In this document: piece by piece, positions 1 through 5,312 of the stretch
Layout of the letters: each line of letters opens with the position of its first letter
Numbering within the stretch: position 1 is the first letter of the stretch
Assembly (NCBI GenBank): GCA_024645155.1
Contig: JAHEGF010000211.1
Location: 1 to 5,929 of the forward strand
DNA from: Phyllobacteriaceae bacterium
GTDB lineage: Bacteria > Pseudomonadota > Alphaproteobacteria > Rhizobiales > Rhizobiaceae
Length of the DNA stretch: 5,929 nt
Direction: 5' to 3'
Notes under the pieces: model-generated
Database searches by the model: none
What the model saw: only the letters and a program-made list of their open reading frames with translations
What the model was told of the DNA's origin: nothing
Translations under genes and position numbers: made by a program

Positions 1-46
1 GCACCAATTTCATCCCCGCCCCCGAACCCTTCGCCACAATGGCGCC

Positions 47-712
47 ATGGACTGGAAACTGGCCATTGAAAAAAACCGTGCGGCGCTGGCGGTGGTGATC
101 GCCGGGCTCGCCGCCATGCTCGCACCCCAAACAGCGCGCCTGCCCCGCCCCGCCTGCGATGCGTTCAGACACATCCTGAAGCCCGCTGAATCAGCGCTGA
201 GAAGGCTGATCGTCATCGTCGCGGCGGCGCTGAAGGCGCGGAGCGCGACAAAACCGGCAAAAGCGACCGGACGGCCGCTGCCGGATTTTTCCGCCTTCAA
301 GTGCGGCGAAGCCATCCCCGCCTTTCCGCTGATCGACCCGCGCCGGACCTTCGTGCCCGACACGCGATGGTCTGGCACCGGGCATTTGTTGCCGCGCATA
401 TCGGTGCCGGGGTTTTCCGGTCCGGGTCTTGCCGCAAGACCGGAAGCGACGATCGATGCTGCCGCCATTGCCCGCCGCATCGCCGCGCTCGACCATGCGC
501 TGAAAACCCTGCCGCGCCAGGCCAGGCGTCTTGTCCGGCTGATGGATCGCCGCGCAAAGGCAAGGCCCGGTCCCGGCCGCACCGGGCCGATCCGCCCCGG
601 TCTGCCGCCGGGCCACCGGACCCGCCACCGCCATCCGGTTGATGAAATCCTGCGCGAATGCCATCGGCTCGCGCGCGATTGCGCTTTGCGTCCGCCTTTT
701 TCTCCCCCCTGA
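47..712 (+). CDS. Conserved hypothetical alphaproteobacterial protein
   Basis: This encodes a 221-residue protein of unknown function. The N-terminus (MDWKLAIEKNRAAL) leads into a weakly hydrophobic helix (about residues 12-26), and a second hydrophobic stretch lies at about 51-62. The middle is Pro/Arg-rich, with a PAFPLIDPRR segment at 91-100. A helical Arg-rich part (about 135-172, including TLPRQARRLVRL) follows. The C-terminal motif, GLPPGHR then HPVDEILRECHRLAR (about 185-210), is the part I recognise from uncharacterised proteins of Rhizobiales-type genomes; this is recall, not a search. The ATG at 47 gives the expected-looking N-terminus but has no clear Shine-Dalgarno sequence. The last residues (about RPPFSPP) are encoded by the edge of a GC-rich repeat that also supplies the stop codon, so the natural C-terminus may have been replaced. 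The codon pattern and family-like motifs argue that this is the real frame, not the long antisense open frames over it. Confidence 0.75.
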   Translation: MDWKLAIEKNRAALAVVIAGLAAMLAPQTARLPRPACDAFRHILKPAESALRRLIVIVAAALKARSATKPAKATGRPLPDFSAFKCGEAIPAFPLIDPRRTFVPDTRWSGTGHLLPRISVPGFSGPGLAARPEATIDAAAIARRIAALDHALKTLPRQARRLVRLMDRRAKARPGPGRTGPIRPGLPPGHRTRHRHPVDEILRECHRLARDCALRPPFSPP

Positions 713-835
713 AAAGAAGGTCGCTCCCATTGAAGCGGGCAATGCCGTTTGTGCAGCGCCCGCCATCGCACAACCCCACCCGTCCGGTTCCGTTCAGGGC
801 CGGTCCACCCCCCCTTCAGGGAGGAGGGGGACAAA
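697..835. repeat. Intergenic repeat-like element with imperfect inverted ends
   Basis: The left end reads CTCCCCCCTGAA (702-713) and the right end reads TTCAGGGAGGAGGGGG (815-830), an imperfect inverted pair about 100 bp apart. T-rich sequence flanks the left end (697-701) and its A-rich counterpart lies right of the right end (831-835). An additional TTCAGGG sits at 793-799, and GTCCGG/CCGGTC arms (782-787 and 800-805) give an internal near-palindrome. The stretch has no gene of its own, lies between two convergent genes and covers the stop codon (710-712) of the upstream gene. This arrangement resembles the short dispersed, structured intergenic repeats of alphaproteobacterial genomes. Only one copy is in this window, so its repeat nature is inference. 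It could instead act as a bidirectional structured terminator, but no U-tract follows the C/G-rich hairpin. Confidence 0.45.
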
Positions 836-866
836 GGCGTTCGAAGATGACGGCAGCCGCCTTTTT

Positions 867-1559
867 TCAGACCGCCATGGCCTCCTCGGAAGGTGTCATG
901 TCGTTGTGCTGGGCAGAGGCGGCGACCTTTTTTGCCATGTCGCGGGCCATGGTCGCGGAAAATGCCGTCGCCAGCCGTTCGTGCTTTTCCAGCAGCCTGC
1001 GCAGGTCGCCGGTGCGCCAGGTCACGTAATGGGCGCCGGGCAGCGCCTCGACCGTCGCTGACGCCGGTTCGCCGGTCATGAACGCGATCTCGCCGATAAA
1101 GGTCGGCCCGGCGATCTCGAAACTGGAGCTGCCCTTGGTCACCATGACCTTGCCGGAAACGATCAGCCACAGGTGTGGCGGAATGCGCCCGGCCTCGGTC
1201 AGTTGCACCGGGTGTTCGGCGCGGTGGCGTTCGCCGAACCGCATCAGCCGGCGAAAGTCGCCCGGCATCATGGCGTGGAAGCACTTGAACGCGTCGTGGT
1301 GGGTGCCGATCAGGCGCGGCGTCTGGTCGATTAGCAGCCGCACCAGGCCGAAAAGCGTCGCCGAGAAGATCAGCGTCGAACCGAGCATCGCATCCCACAG
1401 CGGCGTCGCCGGATAGAAGTAGTAGTAGATGGCGTCGCAGGACGCGCCGACCATCACCAGGATGCGCAGGAAGAACTGGTCGCGGAACAGGAGCCCCGCC
1501 GTATAGGCAAGCATCGCCAGGTAGACGAATATGACCGGGCCGGGAAGGATATCTGCCAT
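867..1559 (-). CDS. Popeye-like membrane protein with cyclic-nucleotide-binding domain
   Basis: This encodes a 230-residue inner-membrane protein, probably a cyclic nucleotide (cAMP/cGMP-type) sensor. About three hydrophobic helices (6-24, 28-48, 53-78) carry Popeye-like features: FRDQFFLRILVMVG, then a tyrosine cluster DAIYYYFYP, then PLWDAM and a final helix ending VRLLID. A cyclic-nucleotide-binding fold follows (about 91-200). It has the FKCFHAMMPGDFRRLM entry helix, LWLIVSGKVMV strands and a phosphate-binding-cassette region FIGEIAF...PASATV (154-170). The Gly-Glu pair (G156, E157) is present, but the arginine usually found before Ala-Thr-Val is Ala/Ser here. The start at 1559 is preferred over upstream ATGs at 1625 and 1700: the membrane domain begins just after it, a GGCGGA-like ribosome site precedes it, and a promoter candidate lies at 1621-1648. 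There is no DNA-binding helix-turn-helix, so it is not a Crp/Fnr regulator. The ligand is not determinable from sequence. Confidence 0.82.
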   Translation of the reverse strand: MADILPGPVIFVYLAMLAYTAGLLFRDQFFLRILVMVGASCDAIYYYFYPATPLWDAMLGSTLIFSATLFGLVRLLIDQTPRLIGTHHDAFKCFHAMMPGDFRRLMRFGERHRAEHPVQLTEAGRIPPHLWLIVSGKVMVTKGSSSFEIAGPTFIGEIAFMTGEPASATVEALPGAHYVTWRTGDLRRLLEKHERLATAFSATMARDMAKKVAASAQHNDMTPSEEAMAV

Positions 1560-1620
1560 CTGTGTTTCCGCCCTGCGCCTGACAGCCATCGGGCCTGCGC
1601 AGTCCGTTGTCGCTCTGCCT

Positions 1621-1648
1621 ATCATAGTGCGAACCGGGCAAAAGTGAA
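1621..1648 (-). promoter_or_regulatory. Candidate sigma-70 promoter of the Popeye-like gene
   Basis: On the minus strand, TTCACT (1648-1643, four of six matches to TTGACA) and TATGAT (1626-1621, five of six matches to TATAAT) are separated by 16 bp. Transcription would begin near 1614, giving a leader of about 55 nt before the ATG at 1559. The position supports the shorter reading of that gene, because longer versions would begin inside or upstream of the promoter. Confidence 0.4.
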
Positions 1649-1706
1649 TGCAGTGCGCGTTGGCCCGTGACAGCCGCCGGATTTTACCTGCCTGGCGCAA
1701 AGGAAT

Positions 1707-1721
1707 CCGGCCCGCTGCCGG
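1707..1721 (-). terminator. Possible hairpin downstream of the DUF302 gene
   Basis: CCGGC (1707-1711) and GCCGG (1717-1721) form a perfect 5-bp stem with a 5-nt loop, beginning 11 bp past the stop codon of the DUF302 gene. On the minus strand it is followed only by a mixed ATTCCTTT, not a proper U-tract. It could be a weak terminator or a 3' stabilising hairpin. The rest of 1560-1731 holds only the promoter candidate listed separately. Confidence 0.25.
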
Positions 1722-1731
1722 TCAGATCCCG

Positions 1732-2229
1732 TTATCCCCCCGAAGCGTTCGCGGCGATCTTGCCGAAAATCGCGTCGAGTTCCGCCGCCAGCGCCTCGAG
1801 CGCCGCGCCGCCCTCGGCGAAATAGGGCGAAAACACCGAAGTCGGCATCTTGTAGGACAGGGTCGCGGTGCCATCGGCGTTTTCGGTGACATAGAACCGG
1901 ATCGGCGCCTCGATCCCGGCGGCCAGGCTCGCCTCGAGCATGCGCACCGCAAAGTCGTTGCGGTAAACGCCAACCACCCGGTTACCGGCGATGGTGACCC
2001 CGCGACTGCTGGCGCCGGCGGAGGCGCTTGCCTGCGTCACCAGCCCCATGCTTTCCGCGGCAATCGCCTGGTCGAGCCTGGCGTTCAGGTCGCCAAAACC
2101 GTGTTTGGTCTGGTGTACAGCCCATCCGGGGCGTTCAAGGGTCTGTGCACCTGCCGGCAGTCCGGCAAATGCGGTGGCGGCAATCAGGGCGAGCACCGCA
2201 AAGAGCGGTTTTATCGGCAGGTTGTCCAT
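1732..2229 (-). CDS. Exported DUF302 domain protein
   Basis: This encodes a 165-residue DUF302-family protein whose biochemical role is not established. Residues 1-29 form a Sec-type signal peptide: a Lys-containing start, a hydrophobic core FAVLALIAATAFAGL and an Ala-rich cleavage region PAGAQ, so the mature protein should be periplasmic. The DUF302 domain covers about residues 48-135, with ARLDQAIAAESMGLVTQAS, then VVGVYRNDFAVRMLEA, APIRFYVTE and TLSYKMPTSVFSPY, in the order usual for the family. The length is normal for an exported DUF302 protein. A good Shine-Dalgarno (GGAGAAG, 2242-2236) lies 6 nt before the ATG. The gene follows the small membrane-protein gene by 47 bp on the same strand, suggesting co-transcription. 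The function of the pair is unknown; an envelope role is only inferred from localisation. Confidence 0.88.
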   Translation of the reverse strand: MDNLPIKPLFAVLALIAATAFAGLPAGAQTLERPGWAVHQTKHGFGDLNARLDQAIAAESMGLVTQASASAGASSRGVTIAGNRVVGVYRNDFAVRMLEASLAAGIEAPIRFYVTENADGTATLSYKMPTSVFSPYFAEGGAALEALAAELDAIFGKIAANASGG

Positions 2230-2276
2230 GTCCAGCTTCTCCGATGTTACAATGGCCCCCGCCTGATTTCAGTGGC

Positions 2277-2684
2277 TCATTCCGGCGGTGGCTGCGCATC
2301 CCAGACGCCCCAGACCCCGATCCCGGCGATCTGCATTACCGCCGAAGCGGCCAGAAAACCGATGGAAAACAGAGCCGTCTGCTTTGCAAACCAGAAGAAG
2401 GTTTCGCGCAATGTCTCGCCGATCACCCTTTGCGCGATCTTTTCGGGAGGCCGCTTGTCCTCGCCGAGGATCAGCCAGGTCTCGGTCCGGCGATAGGGCC
2501 AGTTGCGTGCCGTTGCCGCCCGAAACATCAAAAACAGCGTAACCATCAGGCACAGGACACCACCGGCCTGCGCCGCTTTCACCGGGGCAAATGACAGTCC
2601 GGTCATGATGCACAGGATCGCCAGGCCGGCAAAACCGCAGGCCCGCCCGACCGATACGAAGGCAGCATTTTCAATGGCTTCCAT
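2277..2684 (-). CDS. Small three-helix membrane protein of unknown function
   Basis: This encodes a 135-residue integral membrane protein that I do not recognise as a named family. Two adjacent hydrophobic helices (about 13-31 and 37-55) are followed by a charged stretch (about 56-98) with ATARNWPYRRTETWLIL and an acidic/basic helix with KRPPEKIAQRVIGETLRETFFWFAKQ. A third helix runs from about 103 to 122. The polar C-terminus ends in a proline-rich QPPPE. The ATG at 2684 has an AAGGGA ribosome site (about 7 nt upstream). It is the first gene of a probable two-gene unit with the exported DUF302 gene, 47 bp downstream. The charged loop between helices 2 and 3 is the likeliest functional surface. 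The consistent hydrophobic pattern and ribosome site support a real gene over the plus-strand open frames opposite it. Confidence 0.75.
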   Translation of the reverse strand: MEAIENAAFVSVGRACGFAGLAILCIMTGLSFAPVKAAQAGGVLCLMVTLFLMFRAATARNWPYRRTETWLILGEDKRPPEKIAQRVIGETLRETFFWFAKQTALFSIGFLAASAVMQIAGIGVWGVWDAQPPPE

Positions 2685-2720
2685 GGCCAGTTCCCTTGCG
2701 TGGCCCCATTGCTCGCCAAA

Positions 2721-2749
2721 AGTTTATGGCCAAGCGCGCGCGCCGCCAA
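2721..2749 (-). promoter_or_regulatory. Candidate promoter of the membrane protein-DUF302 unit
   Basis: On the minus strand, TTGGCG (2749-2744, four of six to TTGACA) and TAAACT (2726-2721, four of six to TATAAT) are 17 bp apart. The spacer is an alternating GC run. Transcription would begin near 2714, about 30 nt before the ATG at 2684, and just after the terminator of the upstream phosphatase gene. Both hexamers are imperfect, so this is a plausible candidate only. Confidence 0.33.
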
Positions 2750-2784
2750 GTGCCCGCCGATCACAGTTTGGAGAGGTTGCGGGC

Positions 2785-2814
2785 AAAAAAGCGCGGGCGG
2801 CCGGTTCCGCCCGC
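2785..2814 (-). terminator. Intrinsic terminator of the PhoX-like gene
   Basis: Read on the minus strand, GCGGGCGG (2814-2807), a 6-nt loop AACCGG (2806-2801) and CCGCCCGC (2800-2793) form a perfect 8-bp GC stem. It is followed by GC and then six T residues (2790-2785). It starts about 41 nt after the phosphatase stop codon. This is a textbook rho-independent terminator and indicates that the phosphatase transcript ends here, separate from the membrane protein-DUF302 unit. Confidence 0.9.
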
Positions 2815-2855
2815 CTCATCGGCTCGGCTGTTGTTGTTGCGCGGCCGTTGGCGCG

Positions 2856-4583
2856 TCAGTTCCTGACCAGCCACAACATGTCGACCGGGTGCATCTTCGG
2901 GCCGGCATCCTCGCCGATCAGAAGCCCGCCGCGAAATGCCGAGATATTGTCGGGATTGGCAATTCCGTCGGGATCGCAGCCGGCCTTGTCGCCTGGCAAT
3001 GTCTTGCCCATGACGGCCGGTTCCAGCCGGTCGATATCATAATCGGCCTTGATGGGAGCCTTGTAGACGCCGCCGCAATATTCGCCATCAAGCGCGATTG
3101 TGCCGGGGTTGGCCTCATCCCTGGCGCCTGTGTTCCATGGCGCGTGACCCCATTTCGCATCCATGGAAATGCCGACTTCCGACATTGCCACATAGACGTT
3201 CTGGCCGTCGGACGTCACGCCTTCCATCTTGTTCCATTCATAGGTGGCGCCAAGCGCTGCAGCCGCCTTTCGGCTTTCGAGAAATGCCGGCCGGTCATCG
3301 GGATAGGATCCGACGGTACCGTCGCCGTTCAGATCGGCACCGGTCTTGCCTTCGGCCCAGTTCCAAACATCGGCATCCGAGATGTAGCTTGACTGGCCTT
3401 CGACATAGGCTGCCGGCGTGATGTTTTCATACTCGGCAACCCATTTCTTGATGGTATCGTTGTCGCCATGGGCGAGCTCGACCCATTCAATGTCGAAGCC
3501 GGTTGTGTTCGGATCGCTGCCGGCGTCCTGTGTCGCCTTGGCAGCATAAAGAGTGCCCGATGACAGGTCACGGGCATTGTCGGCTACGAATTTGTAAAAT
3601 ACGCCGCCGGAGTTCGAATTGTACTTTTCGTTGGTATATTTCGGGCTGTCATCGTCCGAGATGTAGGCCGTGCGTCCATCGCCCATCACAACAGCATTTT
3701 CGTGGCTGGCGCGCCCCATCGCGTAGTGGCGAACGAATTCAGGCTTGGCCTGGCCGGTGCTGGTCATTTCTATGACGTAGCCGTAGCGGTACGGGTTCGA
3801 GGTGCGGCCAAGATAGGCGTCCATGACTTTCGGCATGTGATAGGTCGGGTCATTGCCGCCGGCAAAACCCGGCCTGTCATCATCATCATGCATGTCGGGA
3901 TGGTTCCACAGCGCCGTGTTGAAGAAGTAGTACTCCTCCGCAAACAACTCGCTGCCCCATGGCGACGTGCTGCCAAAACACAAAACCCAGGCCCCGTCGA
4001 TTGACGAAAGGTCGATCATCGACGACGCGGCCTTGTCGGTCATCCAGCCGCCGTCCTTGCGCACCAGTTTCAGCCGCGAGATCGCCGCTGTGCCTTTGCG
4101 GCCCGCGCCTTCCCAGGCGGTGTACAGATAGGCTTCGCTGTCGGAAAGGCGCACGAAGGCGTTATAATCGGTGTCGTTGGAAACATACATCAGCTTGCCG
4201 GCGACCGAGTAGACACCACCAAGTACCTCGCCGTTGCCGATTTCCTCGCCTGCCGTTCCCAGCGTAACATATTCGCCGGCGGCGGCCATGGTGTTGCGTG
4301 CGTCTTCGGCGGGCACGGGGATTCCTGAGCCGGAATAGTTATTGAAGTCGGTGCCCTTGATATAGCCAATGAAGGCAGGAACCGCATCACCTTCCAACTC
4401 GTCGCTGCCGCCGGGGTGTTGTGCATTGACGAACAGTTCGCCGGCGTCATTGACCATGATCCCGGTTACTTCGGCCTTCAGGGGAGCAGCCGCAATGCGA
4501 ACCATGTCGCCGGCAGTTGCGCCAGATGATGTCGCCAGAAATATGGTAATCGCCAGAGTGCTGACAGATGTCTTGAATTGCAT
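2856..4583 (-). CDS. phoX: Secreted PhoX/DUF839-type alkaline phosphatase
   Basis: This encodes a 575-residue exported protein of the PhoX (DUF839) family, beta-propeller phosphatases that use iron and calcium to hydrolyse phosphate monoesters outside the cytoplasm. Residues 1-24 form a signal peptide (MQFKTSVSTLAITIFLATSS, likely cleaved after ATA) with no twin-arginine motif, so export looks Sec-type. Family motifs appear in order: FVNAQHPGG (51-59), LCFGSTSPWG with E216-E217 (C202 as likely iron ligand), GRASHE (290-295), YISDDD (307-312), VFYKFV (328-333), KMEGVTSDG (452-460) and NPDNISAFRGGLLIGED (543-559). A calcium-loop-like DLNGDGTVG lies at 417-425 and an acidic HDDDD cluster at 232-236. 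C503 and C536 could form a disulfide. The frame is open upstream to 4799, but the start at 4583 has a strong ribosome site and begins the signal peptide. A candidate Pho box lies 138 bp upstream. It could be a PhoX relative with another phosphoester preference; the symbol rests on family resemblance. Confidence 0.88.
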   Translation of the reverse strand: MQFKTSVSTLAITIFLATSSGATAGDMVRIAAAPLKAEVTGIMVNDAGELFVNAQHPGGSDELEGDAVPAFIGYIKGTDFNNYSGSGIPVPAEDARNTMAAAGEYVTLGTAGEEIGNGEVLGGVYSVAGKLMYVSNDTDYNAFVRLSDSEAYLYTAWEGAGRKGTAAISRLKLVRKDGGWMTDKAASSMIDLSSIDGAWVLCFGSTSPWGSELFAEEYYFFNTALWNHPDMHDDDDRPGFAGGNDPTYHMPKVMDAYLGRTSNPYRYGYVIEMTSTGQAKPEFVRHYAMGRASHENAVVMGDGRTAYISDDDSPKYTNEKYNSNSGGVFYKFVADNARDLSSGTLYAAKATQDAGSDPNTTGFDIEWVELAHGDNDTIKKWVAEYENITPAAYVEGQSSYISDADVWNWAEGKTGADLNGDGTVGSYPDDRPAFLESRKAAAALGATYEWNKMEGVTSDGQNVYVAMSEVGISMDAKWGHAPWNTGARDEANPGTIALDGEYCGGVYKAPIKADYDIDRLEPAVMGKTLPGDKAGCDPDGIANPDNISAFRGGLLIGEDAGPKMHPVDMLWLVRN

Positions 4584-4587
4584 GATG

Positions 4588-4593
4588 TTCTCC
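4588..4593 (-). promoter_or_regulatory. Ribosome-binding site fixing the PhoX-like start
   Basis: GGAGAA on the minus strand ends 4 nt before the ATG at 4583. It settles the start: the reading frame stays open for another 72 codons upstream, but that part is non-hydrophobic, unlike any exported phosphatase N-terminus, and would run through the Pho box. Confidence 0.8.
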
Positions 4594-4720
4594 ACAGTCG
4601 TTATTGTTATCGTTCCGGGTTGAACCAGATGGGTGCATTGGCAGGCGTTGTATTCGCCCGGCAACCGGCTCCAGCGCCGATGTTCGCTCCATATCGCCGG
4701 CAAGGCAATACGGCATCGGT

Positions 4721-4738
4721 GTGAAGTGAATATGACAG
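4721..4738 (-). promoter_or_regulatory. Candidate Pho box (PhoB site) upstream of the PhoX-like gene
   Basis: The minus strand reads CTGTCATATTCACTTCAC. The first 7-mer matches the Pho-box half-site CTGTCAT perfectly. After the usual 4-nt spacer, the second half keeps only the TCA core and a final C. By memory, 12 of 18 positions match the E. coli phoA box (CTGTCATA...TCAC). A further GTGTCAT (4747-4741) lies directly upstream. The site points towards the phosphatase gene, 138 bp before its ATG; a weak TATTGC lies about 10 bp downstream where a PhoB-dependent -10 would sit. PhoX genes are known Pho-regulon members, which raises the prior. The rest of the 243-bp divergent region (4584-4826) holds nothing else clear apart from the promoter candidate listed next. 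Confidence 0.55.
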
Positions 4739-4754
4739 GATGACACGCTACAAT
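4726..4754 (+). promoter_or_regulatory. Weak candidate promoter for the rhodanese gene
   Basis: TACAAT (4749-4754) matches five of six -10 bases. At 17-bp spacing the -35 would be GTGAAT (4726-4731), which matches only three of six. It overlaps the Pho box, so PhoB binding could either block or activate rightward transcription. The leader would be about 65 nt. This is the best candidate in the region but weak. Confidence 0.22.
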
Positions 4755-4826
4755 CGCGAAAATGTCAGAGCCCAGCCCGCAACATCCGCTTTTCTGCAAA
4801 AGTCCGGTAGGTTAATATCGTTGATC

Positions 4827-5279
4827 ATGATGACGTTTGGAATTGTACGAACACACCTTTTACGCGCTTTGTTGCTGGCCGTGCTGTGCCTTTTGGCAGC
4901 AGCGGTCGCGCCGGCTATTGCCGAGCCGCAAACAATCTCGGCCCGGGAAGCAAACCGGCAGGCAGAAGCGGGGAAGCTCTTGCTAGTCGACATTCGGTCC
5001 AGGTCCGAATGGCACGAAACCGGACTTGCTGCCCCGGCCCTTCCGATATCAATGCACGAAAACGGATTCCTCGAAAAACTTGCGGCCTTGCGATCCGAAA
5101 ATCCCGGCAAGCCGGTTGCGCTTATCTGCGCGACGGGCGGGCGTTCGTCCTGGCTGCAGCGTGAACTGGAAAAGCGCAGCATCACCGGCATCATTGATGT
5201 TTCAGAGGGTATGTTGGGTCATAACGGCAAGCCGGGCTGGATTGCCGGGGGGCTTCCGCTCAAGCCGTTTGACGGCTAA
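4827..5279 (+). CDS. Exported single-domain rhodanese-like sulfurtransferase
   Basis: This encodes a 150-residue rhodanese-domain protein. Residues 1-32 form a signal peptide (Arg at 8 and 13, hydrophobic core LLLAVLCLLAAAV, cleavage region APAIA), so it should act in the periplasm. The rhodanese domain follows: ISAREANRQAEAGKLLLVDIRSRSEW (37-62, with the conserved Asp-Ile-Arg), then ALICATGGRSSWL (98-110). C101 in the loop CATGGRS is the catalytic cysteine that would carry the persulfide. The C-terminal ISAR-like end is replaced by GHNGKPGWIAGGLPLKPF, typical of this family, where a Trp precedes the Gly-Leu-Pro. The ATG at 4827 (or the adjacent one at 4830) is chosen because the signal peptide begins there; a GTAGG lies about 15 nt upstream. 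An in-frame TTG at 4821 has better spacing and cannot be excluded. The frame stays open upstream to 4740. The sulfur donor and acceptor are unknown. Confidence 0.88.
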   Translation: MMTFGIVRTHLLRALLLAVLCLLAAAVAPAIAEPQTISAREANRQAEAGKLLLVDIRSRSEWHETGLAAPALPISMHENGFLEKLAALRSENPGKPVALICATGGRSSWLQRELEKRSITGIIDVSEGMLGHNGKPGWIAGGLPLKPFDG

Positions 5280-5312
5280 ACGCTACAGTCCAACACGCGA
5301 CCGGAAGATCTC

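Noticed and set aside
807..830. C-run/G-run hairpin as an intrinsic terminator
   Set aside because: It can fold, but no U-tract follows on either strand; it is better explained as one end of the repeat-like element.
850..867. GGCAGCCGCC followed by a T run as a plus-strand terminator for the first gene
   Set aside because: The stem is only about 3 bp, too short for a convincing intrinsic terminator; the T run also encodes the end of the opposite gene.
10..1641. Long minus-strand open frame of 543 codons
   Set aside because: It lies antisense to the hypothetical gene and out of frame with the Popeye-like gene. Its translation is low-complexity, rich in Arg/Gly/Pro, and reads through the repeat; this is typical of a high-GC shadow frame.
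1648..2496. Plus-strand open frame of 282 codons
   Set aside because: It is antisense to the DUF302 and membrane-protein genes, which have family motifs, signal or membrane segments and good ribosome sites.
2732..2745. Alternating CG tract as a special DNA-structure or repeat element
   Set aside because: It is short and falls in the spacer of a candidate promoter; in GC-rich DNA this is not unusual.
4584..4799. 72-codon upstream extension of the PhoX-like gene
   Set aside because: There is no signal peptide or family similarity in it. The start at 4583 has a strong Shine-Dalgarno, and the extension would overlap the Pho box.
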